Source: Janibacter sp. CX7 (GTDB taxonomy: Bacteria > Actinomycetota > Actinomycetes > Actinomycetales > Dermatophilaceae). From it: a stretch of DNA of 64,000 nucleotides. The translations under genes and the position numbers were made by a program. Location: NCBI RefSeq assembly GCF_024362365.1, contig NZ_CP101464.1:372001-436000 (forward strand), written 5' to 3'. This document shows positions 1 to 7,987 of this stretch, piece by piece. The stretch's first letter is position 1, and the number at the start of each line of letters is the position of its first letter. Below the pieces are notes generated by a model. The model was not told the origin of the DNA and searched no databases. It saw only the letters and a list, made by a program, of their open reading frames with translations.

Positions 1-122
1 ACCAGGTCGTTGATGTCGACCCCGCGATAACGCAGGTTGCCGCCAGCCTTGTCCGGCTCGGCGATCTCCGACTCGAAGGCGACGACGCCCTCCAGCCCGT
101 GCTTGACCTCGGTGTCAGTCAT
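1..122 (-). CDS. gltA: Citrate synthase, N-terminal fragment
   Basis: This is the first 40 codons of a minus-strand gene that leaves the window at base 1. The translation begins MTDTEVKHGLEGVVAFESE and continues with IAEPDKAGGNLRYRGVDIND, which is the typical N-terminus of actinobacterial citrate synthase (condensation of oxaloacetate and acetyl-CoA, first step of the TCA cycle). The ATG is at 122-120. Catalytic His and Asp residues lie outside the window. The gene is divergent from the acyltransferase starting near 214, so 123-213 should hold both promoters. Which citrate synthase paralogue this is cannot be told from the fragment. Confidence 0.85.
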   Translation of the reverse strand, partial: MTDTEVKHGLEGVVAFESEIAEPDKAGGNLRYRGVDINDL

Positions 123-213
123 CTCGGTGGCCTTCCTTCGTGCGCAAGGTGATCTCAGGGCCATTCTGCACGTTCCCGACGACAGGACGATCCCGGGGCA
201 ACCAGCCGGTAGC

Positions 214-2223
214 ATGCCCGGGGCCACGCAGACGATCGACGAGGAGCTCCGGGTGGTGCGTTCACGCCTCGGGTACAGCCCGGCTCTCGACGGGGTGCGA
301 GGGCTCTTCATGCTCTGCTTCATGGCCTATCACTTCGGGGTGGACCAGCTCGCCGGCATGTGGGTGTGCATCAACCTCTTCTTCGTCCTGTCGGCCTTTC
401 TCATCACCCGACTGCTCGTCGAGGAGCGGGTCCAGCACGGTGACATCGACGTCTGGGCCTTCTACCGGCGCCGTGCCCGCCGGCTCCTGCCCGGGCTCTT
501 CCTCGTCCTGACCTTCGTCCTCGTCTACGCGGTGCTGTGGGCCGACGACGCGGTCCGCCGCAAGATCGGCGGCGACGTCCTCGCCACCCTCGGCTACGTC
601 ATGAACTGGCGGCTGATCGCCGAGGGTGACCAGTACTTCGGGACGAAGGGGGGGGAGTCCCCCCTTCGTCATGCCTGGACCCTGGCGATCGAGGAGCAGT
701 TCTACGTCCTCGTCCCCTTCGTCATCCTCGGTCTGATGCTCTGGGCCCGCACGCGCCGGCGGATGGCCCTCGTGCTGCTCGCCGGTGCCGTCGCCAGCGC
801 GGTGTGGACCGCGGTCGTCGGCTTCCACGACGCGAGCGACTACCCCCGCGTCTACTACGGCACCGACACCCGCGCCCAGGCCCTCTTCATCGGTGCCGCC
901 CTCGGCGTGTGGCTCGCCCCCGGGCGCAGCGGGGCGCTGCCGTCCTTCTCCCGGCCGGTCGTCGCCGTCGCCGGGGTGGTCGGCGTCGTCTCGAGCGTCT
1001 TCTCCTTCGTCGTCGTCGGGCCCTACTCGGGCTGGATGTTCAACCTCGGCGGCATGTTCTTCTTCGCGCTCGGCAGCGCGCTGCTCGTCATCGCCTGCGT
1101 CGACGAGCGGCCGAGCTGGGTGCACGCGATCTTCGGCTGGCGGCCGCTGGCCCACGCCGGCCGCCTCTCCTACGGCCTCTACCTGTGGCACTGGCCGATC
1201 TGGCTGGCCGTCGGCAACGGCCGGCTCACCGACAACGCGATCATCGAGTTCGTCCTGTGCGCCGTGCTGACGATCGGCATCGCCCAGCTGTCCTACCAGT
1301 ACGTCGAGCGCCCGGTCATCAAGCGCGGCGTCCGCGGCCTGCTGCCGTCGGTGCGCACCCCGGTCGTCGCGACCCTGCTGCCGGTCGTCCTGCTCGCCGG
1401 CGCCGGGCTCGCCGTCGCGAGCAGCGCCCCCACCGCACCCGCGGAGCCGACCGTCGCGGTGCCGCAGGGCCCGCCGCCGAAGATCGTCGCCGGGCAGCCC
1501 TCCTACCGCGAGGGCGAGCCGGCCCGCATCGGCGTCTTCGGCGACTCGGTGCCCTTCTTCCTCGTCGACCGCTTCCCGCAGGAGACCTTCCCCGGCGTCA
1601 CCCTCGACAACTACTCCCGCGAGGGCTGCGACCTGCTCTCCGAGCCGATCAGCTGGGCCCCGGGCTTCCAGATGGGCAACGAGCCGAAGTGCACGGCCAT
1701 GAAGAAGGAGTGGCCGCAGGAGTTCAAGAGCAACGGCGACGACGTCCTGCTCATCTGGGCCTCGCCGCTGCTCGCGGTACCGCACATCGTCGACGGCGAG
1801 CGGCTCTGGCTCGACGACAAGGCCTACCTCGACCTCATCCGCTCGCGCTGGGACCGGCTGCGCCGCCAGGCGCTCGACGCCGGTGCGACGCAGGTGCAGA
1901 TCGTCAACGTCCCCTGCCGCAAGCCGGTCAAGGACTCCATCCCCGAGGAGTTCCGCGTCGTCTTCGACTCCAACCCCGCGATCGTCAAGGAGTACAAGGA
2001 GCCGAAGCGGATCAACCGGCTCGTCGAGCAGTGGGCCGACTCCCATGACGACGTGCAGGTCGTCGACCTGCACGGTGCCCTGTGCTCCGACGGCTACCCC
2101 GAGGAGATCGGCGGCATCAAGGTCTTCAACGACTACCTCCACTTCTCGCCGGAGGCGACCCCGATGATCTGGGAGCACGTCCTCGGCCAGGTGAGCCGCA
2201 ACTACGTGCGGGCCCGGTCGTGA
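214..2223 (+). CDS. Acyltransferase-3 / SGNH-domain O-acyltransferase (OafA-like), copy 1
   Basis: Integral membrane O-acyltransferase of about 669 residues, expected to transfer acetyl or acyl groups to surface polysaccharide or peptidoglycan. It opens with the AT3 signature LDGVRG (residues 25-30), has RHAWTLAIEEQF near 152, about ten membrane segments, and a C-terminal extracytoplasmic SGNH esterase-like domain: GDSV near 443 (nucleophile Ser) and D640-x-x-H643 as the Asp/His pair. Two starts are possible: ATG 214, which lacks a clear ribosome site, or GTG 253, preceded by GAGGAG at 241-246 with ideal spacing. The ATG is kept because it is the longer conventional choice; the GTG may be the true start. 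Its stop overlaps the GTG of a paralogue by four bases, so the two are translationally coupled. The acyl acceptor is unknown. Confidence 0.88.
   Translation: MPGATQTIDEELRVVRSRLGYSPALDGVRGLFMLCFMAYHFGVDQLAGMWVCINLFFVLSAFLITRLLVEERVQHGDIDVWAFYRRRARRLLPGLFLVLTFVLVYAVLWADDAVRRKIGGDVLATLGYVMNWRLIAEGDQYFGTKGGESPLRHAWTLAIEEQFYVLVPFVILGLMLWARTRRRMALVLLAGAVASAVWTAVVGFHDASDYPRVYYGTDTRAQALFIGAALGVWLAPGRSGALPSFSRPVVAVAGVVGVVSSVFSFVVVGPYSGWMFNLGGMFFFALGSALLVIACVDERPSWVHAIFGWRPLAHAGRLSYGLYLWHWPIWLAVGNGRLTDNAIIEFVLCAVLTIGIAQLSYQYVERPVIKRGVRGLLPSVRTPVVATLLPVVLLAGAGLAVASSAPTAPAEPTVAVPQGPPPKIVAGQPSYREGEPARIGVFGDSVPFFLVDRFPQETFPGVTLDNYSREGCDLLSEPISWAPGFQMGNEPKCTAMKKEWPQEFKSNGDDVLLIWASPLLAVPHIVDGERLWLDDKAYLDLIRSRWDRLRRQALDAGATQVQIVNVPCRKPVKDSIPEEFRVVFDSNPAIVKEYKEPKRINRLVEQWADSHDDVQVVDLHGALCSDGYPEEIGGIKVFNDYLHFSPEATPMIWEHVLGQVSRNYVRARS
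643..669. repeat. Perfect inverted repeat built from the CGAAGGG word, inside a gene
   Basis: ACGAAGGGGGG (643-653) and its exact complement CCCCCCTTCGT (659-669) flank a 5-base spacer. It lies inside the first acyltransferase gene just before the conserved SPLRHAW motif and encodes a GTKGGE insert that the neighbouring paralogue lacks (EQVGNP there). It is the most striking in-gene example of the recurring CGAAGGG word. Whether it forms a functional hairpin is unknown. Confidence 0.6.
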
Positions 2224-4253
2224 GGGCGCTGACCGCATCCCTGAGGACGTCGACGGGGGAGCAGCGGCTGGCTGCCCTCGACGGCTACCGGGGGCTCTTC
2301 GTCACCCTCGTGCTGCTCTACCACTTCGGCGCGACCTTCCTCGTCGGCGGCTGGGTGGGCATCAACCACTTCTTCGCCTTCTCCGGCTACCTGATCACCC
2401 GGCTGCTCATCTCCGAGCGGGCCCGCACCGGTGGCATCGACGTCCTGCGCTTCTACCGCCGCCGCGCCGAGCGGCTGCTGCCGGCGCTCGTCGCCGTGTG
2501 CACCGCGGTGCTCGTCGCGAGCCTCTTCGCCGGGTCGGCGAACCGCCACCGCGACGCCGGCGACGTGCTCGCCTCGCTCTTCTTCGTGCAGAACTGGCGC
2601 CTCATCAGCCAGGACGACGCGTACTTCGAGCAGGTCGGCAACCCCTCGCCGCTGCGGCACGCGTGGACGCTCGGCGTCGAGGAGCAGTTCTACCTGCTCG
2701 TGCCGCTCCTCGTGCTCGTGCTCTTCGCCGTGTGGCGCACCAGCCGCACCGCCCGTGTCGTCGCTCTCGCGGCGCTCGCCGTCGCCTCCGCCGCGTGGAC
2801 CGCCCACCTCGCCCGCTCCGGCGTCGACTTCGCCCGGCTCTACTACGGCACCGACACCCGCGCGCAGGCGCTGCTCGTGGGTGCGGTGGTCGCGGCGCTC
2901 CTCGGCCGGGACCACCGAGGACGACTGGGGCGGCGCCCTTCGGCCGGGGTCACGCAGGCCATCGGTCTCGTCGGCTTCCTCGTCTCGCTCTCGGCCTTCG
3001 TCGTCGTCGGGCCGCGCAGCGAGTGGCTCTTCACGAGCGGCGGCATGCTCTTCTTCGCCGTCGGCGCCGCGATGATGGGCCTGGCCGCGACCGACCCGCG
3101 GCCGCTGCTCATCAACCGGGTCGCGAGCTGGGGGCCGGCGGTGCTGCTCGGCCAGATGACCTACGGGCTCTACCTCTACCACTGGCCCATCCACCTCTGG
3201 CTGGGTCCGCTCCTCGACCCGCTGCCCCTCGTGGTCTCGGTGCTCGCGCAGCTCGCCGTGACCGTCGGCGTCGCCTACGCGTCCTTCCGCTGGCTCGAGG
3301 TGCCGGTGCTGCAGCACGGCTTCGGCGCGCTCCTGCCGCACGCGCTGCGGCCAGCACCACGCGCCCGCTCCGGTCGCGCGGCCCGCAGGGCCCGCCGCGG
3401 CGGGGCGCCGGTGTGGTCGGTCCCGGTCGCCGGTGTCGCCGTCGTGGCCGTGCTCGCGGGCTTCGTCTTCACCCGGCCGGTGAGCGAGGCCGACCTCGAG
3501 GTGCCGCCGCTCGTCGCGGCCGACGCCGACCCGGCGCCCGCGGACCCTCCGGTCGACATGGCGCTGCTCGGCGACTCGGTCGGGGTCTCGCTCGGCAAGG
3601 GCTGGCGCGCCGAGGACCACCCCGGCGTGACGATGACCAACCTCTCGCGCATCGGCTGCGACCTCGTCGACGCCCCGCTGCTCGCCGACGGCTCCCCGAT
3701 GCCCGAGGACGAGTCCTGCGACGAGTGGCGCCGCAACTGGCCGCAGCAGGTCGAGGAGGCCGGCGCGACCGACCTGCTCGTCCTGCCCGGGCCGCAGCTC
3801 ATCGGCGAGCACGAGGTCGACGGCAGCACGGTCGGCTCGCGCTCGGACGAGCACGCCGCGCTCGTCACCGAGACCCTCGACGAGATCGAGCGGCGCGCCC
3901 ACGAGGCCGGCGTCACCCACGTGCAGGTCGCGACGATGCCCTGCCGCGAGGTCGACCCGGACAAGCTCGACCCCTCGCTGCGGCAGTTCGCCGGCCCGAT
4001 CTCCGACCCGGCCAATGTCGGCTGGGTCAACGACGTCGTGCGCGACTGGGCGCGCGGCGAGGGTGGGTCACGAGGGACGAAGGGGGTCGACCGGCAGGTC
4101 CTCGACCTCTGGGAGCCGCTGTGCGGCGACGGCTACCGCGAGGAGATCAAGGGCGTGCCGCTCTACTCCGACACGGTCCACTTCTCGCCCGCCGGGGCCG
4201 CCATGGTCTGGACCTGGCTGACCCCACGGGTGGTCGAGGCGACGCGCTCCTAG
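2220..4253 (+). CDS. Acyltransferase-3 / SGNH-domain O-acyltransferase (OafA-like), copy 2
   Basis: This paralogue of the preceding gene has about 677 residues and the same plan: AT3 signature LDGYRG near residue 20, RHAWTLGVEEQFY near 146, about ten membrane helices, LYLYHWPIHLW as the late AT3 motif, then a C-terminal SGNH domain with GDSVGVS near 450 and DTVHFSP near 650. The GTG start at 2220 overlaps the upstream TGA as GTGA, fixing the start and pointing to one transcript. The copies differ enough in the SGNH half to suggest different acceptors or positions of modification, but the substrates cannot be read from sequence. A CGAAGGGGG word occurs at 4078. Confidence 0.88.
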   Translation: MRALTASLRTSTGEQRLAALDGYRGLFVTLVLLYHFGATFLVGGWVGINHFFAFSGYLITRLLISERARTGGIDVLRFYRRRAERLLPALVAVCTAVLVASLFAGSANRHRDAGDVLASLFFVQNWRLISQDDAYFEQVGNPSPLRHAWTLGVEEQFYLLVPLLVLVLFAVWRTSRTARVVALAALAVASAAWTAHLARSGVDFARLYYGTDTRAQALLVGAVVAALLGRDHRGRLGRRPSAGVTQAIGLVGFLVSLSAFVVVGPRSEWLFTSGGMLFFAVGAAMMGLAATDPRPLLINRVASWGPAVLLGQMTYGLYLYHWPIHLWLGPLLDPLPLVVSVLAQLAVTVGVAYASFRWLEVPVLQHGFGALLPHALRPAPRARSGRAARRARRGGAPVWSVPVAGVAVVAVLAGFVFTRPVSEADLEVPPLVAADADPAPADPPVDMALLGDSVGVSLGKGWRAEDHPGVTMTNLSRIGCDLVDAPLLADGSPMPEDESCDEWRRNWPQQVEEAGATDLLVLPGPQLIGEHEVDGSTVGSRSDEHAALVTETLDEIERRAHEAGVTHVQVATMPCREVDPDKLDPSLRQFAGPISDPANVGWVNDVVRDWARGEGGSRGTKGVDRQVLDLWEPLCGDGYREEIKGVPLYSDTVHFSPAGAAMVWTWLTPRVVEATRS

Positions 4254-4274
4254 GCCGGTCGTAGTCTGGCGGCC

Positions 4275-4979
4275 ATGAGCGCCTCGCCCGACGGGATGAT
4301 CCCTCGCACACCGCCCGCGGCGGACCACGTGGACTACTCCGGGGAGGGGCTGTCCGAGACCGAGGTGCCGGGCGCCCCCTTCGCGCTGGTGACGTCGTGG
4401 ATCGACGCCGCCCGGGCACGCCAGGCCGATCGCGGTGACGTGCCCGAGCCGCTGTCCTTCGCCGTCGCGACCGTCGACGCCGACGGGCGGCCGGACGTGC
4501 GCACGGTGCTCATGCGCTTCCTCGACGGTCGCGGCCCGGGCTTCGTCACCAACCTCGACTCGACGAAGAGCCGCCAGCTGCAGGCGACGCCGGTCATCGC
4601 CGCGACGATCACCTGGCCGGCGATGTTTCGTGCCATCCGCTTCCGCGGGCGGGCCGAGCTCGTGGCCGAGGCCGAGGTCGACGCCTACTTCGCCCAGCGC
4701 CCCCGCGGGTCGCAGCTGAGCGCGTGGGTCTCGCACCAGTCGCAGCCGATCGAGGGCCGCGAGTCGCTGGACCGGGCCTGGGCCCAGGTCGAGGAGCGCT
4801 TCGCGGGCCAGGACGTGCCGCGTCCCGACTTCTGGGGTGGCTGGCGGATCGTCTGCGACGAGGTCGAGGCCTGGGCCGGGCGCAGCGACCGGCTCCACGA
4901 CCGCTTCCGCTGGACGCGCGTCGCCGACGGCGGCCTCGAGACCCCAGGAGCCTGGCGGGTCGGGCGCCTCCAGCCCTGA
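4275..4979 (+). CDS. pdxH: Pyridoxamine/pyridoxine 5'-phosphate oxidase
   Basis: FMN-dependent oxidase (234 residues) that makes pyridoxal 5'-phosphate, the last step of vitamin B6 synthesis and salvage. Family motifs are present: RTVLMRFLD for FMN contact, STKSRQLQ, SAWVSHQSQPI, PDFWGGWRI, and the C-terminal RSDRLHDR and GRLQP block that binds the PLP phosphate. Length is normal. The ATG at 4275 leaves a 21-base gap after the acyltransferase stop, so it may be co-transcribed or have its own promoter. Bases 4980-5164 downstream contain no gene but a dyad element. Confidence 0.93.
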   Translation: MSASPDGMIPRTPPAADHVDYSGEGLSETEVPGAPFALVTSWIDAARARQADRGDVPEPLSFAVATVDADGRPDVRTVLMRFLDGRGPGFVTNLDSTKSRQLQATPVIAATITWPAMFRAIRFRGRAELVAEAEVDAYFAQRPRGSQLSAWVSHQSQPIEGRESLDRAWAQVEERFAGQDVPRPDFWGGWRIVCDEVEAWAGRSDRLHDRFRWTRVADGGLETPGAWRVGRLQP

Positions 4980-5046
4980 GCCCCGGCGACCGGACGACGA
5001 CGTGACGTCAGGGAGCGGGTGCAGGGTGGGGGTCGGCCCGACTCAT

Positions 5047-5105
5047 GGGAAAGTCCGGACGTCCTACGCTCCGCGAGATGCGGGGAGAGCGGTCCGGACT
5101 TTTCC
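5047..5105. other. Interrupted dyad with two GTCCGGAC palindromes between convergent genes
   Basis: The left arm (from 5047, GGGAAAGTCCGGAC) and right arm (to 5105, GTCCGGACTTTTCC) pair almost perfectly across about 30 bases. Each arm contains the 8-base palindrome GTCCGGAC, and the loop contains a smaller stem (CTCCGC / GCGGGGAG). It lies between the 3' ends of pdxH and the alcohol dehydrogenase-like gene. It may be a bidirectional terminator (the right arm carries TTTT) or, less likely, a two-site operator. Confidence 0.5.
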
Positions 5106-5164
5106 TGAGGGCCACCCCCAGCCCTGTGCCCGCGACCGTGCGCGACGGGGGAGGTCCGGCGTCC

Positions 5165-6466
5165 TCACCAGTGGTGCATCGAGGCCCGGACCACGCCGGC
5201 GACGTCCTCCTCGGTGACGGGGCGCGGGGCGGTGGCGAGCAGGCGCTGCTGCTGCATCGTGCCCGAGACGATGCCGTCGACGTCGGCCTCGCCGTAGCCG
5301 ATCTCGGCCAGGCCCGAGGGCTGGCCGATGTCGTGCATGAGCCGTCGCAGCACGGCCGAGAGGCGCTCCGGCTCGGGGGCGTCGGCGTCCAGGCCCTGCG
5401 GGTCGAGCCAGCCGGCGGCGGTGAGGTGCCGCTGCGGGTCGGCCGCGTAGGTCATCGCGAAGGCCGCCGGCGCGGTCGAGGCGACCGCCATGCCGTGCGG
5501 GACCATCGCCTCGTCGACGTCGTAGTCGCGCGGCCGGAAGTCGGAGCCGAGGTCGTGGACCCGACCGGCGATCGGGTAGGCGTTGGCGTGCGGCACGTGC
5601 ACCCCGGCGTTGCCGAAGCCCATGCCCGCGAAGGTCGCCGCGAGCGCCATGTCGACGCGCGCCTGCTCCTGCCCGGCGACGGCCCCGCGGAAGGCGCCGG
5701 CGAGCAGCCGCATCGCCTTCTCCGCGTAGAGGTCGGAGATCGGGTTGGACCCGCAGTAGGGCACGCGCTGGTCGGCGCTCTTGTGCTCGTAGCTCGTGTA
5801 GGGCCGCGCGGTCCACGACTCGAGCGCGTGGCAGAGGATGTCCATGCCCGCCGAGGCGGTGACCCCCGCCGGCTGGGTCGCGGTCAGCTCGGGGTCGACG
5901 ACGGCGAGCACGGGGCGCAGCCGTTCGTGGCTGATGCCGGTCTTGACCTTGGACGCGAGCACGTCGAGGACGCAGACGGTCGTCGACTCGGCCCCGGTGC
6001 CGGTCGTCGTCGGCACGGCGACGAGCGGCAGCACCGGCTGCTCGGGCGCGCGCCCGCCGCCGACCGGTGCGTTGACGTAGTCCATGAGCTCGCCGGGGTT
6101 GCTCAGCAGCAGGGACACCGCCTTGGCCGTGTCGATGCTCGACCCACCGCCGACGGCGACGACGACGTCGGGGCGGGGACCCCCCTTCGCCCTCTCGACG
6201 GCGGCGGCCAGCGAGGCATCGCTCGGCTCGACGGCGGCCGAGTCGTGCACCTCGGCCGTCAGGCCGGCGGCCCGCAGGGCCTCGGCGACCCGCTCGGGGT
6301 GGCCGGTCGCGGCGAGGCCGGGGTCGGTGACGACGAGGACGTGACGGCCGCCGAGCCCGGCGACGTCGTGGCCGATCTCGCGGACGGCGCCGGGGCCGAA
6401 CTTCAGCCGCGGTGCGGCATAGGTGAAGACGGCCTCGGGCGTGGTGGGCGTGGGCAGGTCGGTCAT
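5165..6466 (-). CDS. Iron-containing alcohol dehydrogenase, hydroxyacid-oxoacid transhydrogenase type
   Basis: Group III Fe-dependent alcohol dehydrogenase, 433 residues. It resembles the ADHFE1/HOT subgroup (EC 1.1.99.24; 4-hydroxybutyrate plus 2-oxoglutarate giving succinate semialdehyde plus 2-hydroxyglutarate) more than ordinary ADHs: GGGSSIDTAKA, VPTTTGTGAE, CHALESWTARPY, CGSNPISD, the metal-ligand segment GFGNAGVHVPHANAYP, and a C-terminal RPVTEEDV all align with that subgroup from memory. It is the last gene of a minus-strand set; its ATG (6466-6464) follows the SDR stop by one base. Function as a hydroxyacid dehydrogenase or transhydrogenase is inferred; a plain NAD-dependent ADH is the alternative. 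Confidence 0.75.
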   Translation of the reverse strand: MTDLPTPTTPEAVFTYAAPRLKFGPGAVREIGHDVAGLGGRHVLVVTDPGLAATGHPERVAEALRAAGLTAEVHDSAAVEPSDASLAAAVERAKGGPRPDVVVAVGGGSSIDTAKAVSLLLSNPGELMDYVNAPVGGGRAPEQPVLPLVAVPTTTGTGAESTTVCVLDVLASKVKTGISHERLRPVLAVVDPELTATQPAGVTASAGMDILCHALESWTARPYTSYEHKSADQRVPYCGSNPISDLYAEKAMRLLAGAFRGAVAGQEQARVDMALAATFAGMGFGNAGVHVPHANAYPIAGRVHDLGSDFRPRDYDVDEAMVPHGMAVASTAPAAFAMTYAADPQRHLTAAGWLDPQGLDADAPEPERLSAVLRRLMHDIGQPSGLAEIGYGEADVDGIVSGTMQQQRLLATAPRPVTEEDVAGVVRASMHHW

Positions 6467-6467
6467 G

Positions 6468-7208
6468 TCAGCTCTCCCGGTGGACCTTGTGCGCGGCAGC
6501 CTGCGCGCGGGGCTTGACGACCATGAGGTCGACGTTGACGTGGCGCGGCCGGGTGGCCATCCACGTGATGGCGTCGGCGATGTCCTCGGCGACGAGCGGC
6601 TCGGCGACGCCCGCGTAGACCTTGTCCGCTCGCTCCTGGTCACCCTTGAAGCGGGTGAGCGAGAAGCCCTCGGTGTGCACCATGCCCGGCGCGATCTCGG
6701 TGACGCGCACCGGCTGGTCGACGAGCTCGAGGCGCATCGTCTCGGTCATCGTCGCGAGCGCGTGCTTGGCCGCGGTGTAGCCCGCGCCGCCCTCGTAGGA
6801 GGTGCGCCCCGCCGTCGAGCCGACGTTGACGATGATCCCCTCACCCGCGACGAGCGAAGGGAGCAGGGCCTGCACCATGCGCAGGGTGCCGATGACGTTG
6901 ACCTCGTACATCGCCCGCCAGTCCTCGACGTCACCCGTGGCGACGGGGTCGAGGCCGTAGGCGCCGCCGGCGTTGTTGACGAGCACGTCGAGGCGGTCGC
7001 CGACCTCGGCCGCAAGGGCCGCGACGGAGTCCGGGTCCGTGACGTCGCAGGTGACCGCCCGGCCGTCGATCTCGGCCGCGAGCGCGGTGATCGCCTCGGT
7101 GCTGCGGGCCGCGCAGACGACCTCGTGGCCGGCGGCAGCCAGGGCCCGCGCGGTGGCCGCGCCGATCCCCCCGCTGGCTCCGGTGACGACGGCGAGGGGG
7201 CGGGTCAT
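6468..7208 (-). CDS. Short-chain dehydrogenase/reductase, YdfG-like (3-hydroxy acid dehydrogenase type)
   Basis: Classical SDR of 246 residues. It has the nucleotide-binding TGASGGIG near residues 9-16, NNAG, the catalytic Ser in NVGSTAG, and YTAAK as the Tyr-x3-Lys pair. The later EDW, RFKGD and HVNVDLM segments are characteristic of NADP-dependent 3-hydroxy acid dehydrogenases such as E. coli YdfG. Start ATG 7208-7206 overlaps the stop of the hotdog protein by four bases and its stop is one base from the next gene, so the three are a tight operon. The physiological 3-hydroxy acid is unknown. Confidence 0.8.
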   Translation of the reverse strand: MTRPLAVVTGASGGIGAATARALAAAGHEVVCAARSTEAITALAAEIDGRAVTCDVTDPDSVAALAAEVGDRLDVLVNNAGGAYGLDPVATGDVEDWRAMYEVNVIGTLRMVQALLPSLVAGEGIIVNVGSTAGRTSYEGGAGYTAAKHALATMTETMRLELVDQPVRVTEIAPGMVHTEGFSLTRFKGDQERADKVYAGVAEPLVAEDIADAITWMATRPRHVNVDLMVVKPRAQAAAHKVHRES

Positions 7209-7948
7209 GAGGACTCCTGTCGTGGTGCGGGGGCGATCCAGGTGGCGGCGGCGCTCGCGAGGACGCGCTCGCCGTCGAGCAGGGCGGTGCCGGTGTGGCG
7301 CTTGCGGCCCTCGCGACCGGTCTCCCACGCGATGACGACGAGCTCGCGCCCACGAGGGACGTCGGCGGCCACCGTCGAGGTGAGGGTGCCGAGCAGGAGC
7401 GGGCCGTCGGCGAAGCCGACGGCGAAGGCGCCCGGGCAGTCGAGCGCGGCGAGTACGGGAGGCAGCCCCTCGTCGGTGATCGTCACCGGCGCGGCGAGGA
7501 CGTCCTCGCGGCCGGCGACCGGCGCCGCGAAGACGCGCAGACCCCCTTCGGCCTCCGGCCCGCAGACGTAGCAGCCGGGGTAGGGGTGCCCGCTCGCGTC
7601 GAACTCGGCGGCCGCGGCCCTGGCCGCCTCGAGGGAGACCGGTGCGGGGACTGCCAGGCCGGGGGCGGTCGTGCGACGGGCCGTGCCGAGCAGGGTCTCG
7701 CCGTCGAGGAGGTGCACCGCGAGGTCGGGGCCGTCGGCGACGGTGCCGTCGACCTCCCACCGCAGTGGACTGCCGAGCGGGGTGGGAGCGCTCAGGCGTA
7801 CCGTCGCCGCCGTCAGGTCCCCCTCAGCGGGGACGAGGTCGTCGAGTCGTTCGGTGAGCAGACCGCAGACCCAGCCGCCGTTGCCGGTCCCCGGCGGGCC
7901 GACGTGCAGCGGGGCAACGGTCGTCGTCTCGGCTGTGGTGTGCACCAC
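7205..7948 (-). CDS. Hotdog-fold (thioesterase-superfamily-like) protein
   Basis: Protein of 247 residues resembling PaaI/4HBT-like hotdog proteins with a doubled fold. A characteristic HPYPGCYVCGPE segment lies near residue 120, followed by a second half around LDCPGAFAVGF. It starts with two consecutive GTG codons (7948 and 7945). It is first in a three-gene operon with the SDR and the alcohol dehydrogenase-like enzyme, and divergent from an MFS transporter 40 bases away. An acyl-CoA thioesterase or hydratase role fits the neighbours, but no catalytic residue can be assigned. Confidence 0.6.
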   Translation of the reverse strand: MVHTTAETTTVAPLHVGPPGTGNGGWVCGLLTERLDDLVPAEGDLTAATVRLSAPTPLGSPLRWEVDGTVADGPDLAVHLLDGETLLGTARRTTAPGLAVPAPVSLEAARAAAAEFDASGHPYPGCYVCGPEAEGGLRVFAAPVAGREDVLAAPVTITDEGLPPVLAALDCPGAFAVGFADGPLLLGTLTSTVAADVPRGRELVVIAWETGREGRKRHTGTALLDGERVLASAAATWIAPAPRQESS

Positions 7949-7987
7949 CCCAACCTAGCGACGGTGCCCCGGGAGAGGATGAGGGGG

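Noticed and set aside
7935..7948. GTGGTG-TG-CACCAC dyad as an operator between the hotdog and MFS genes
   Set aside because: It is produced by the two consecutive GTG start codons and the following HT codons; nothing else supports a binding site.
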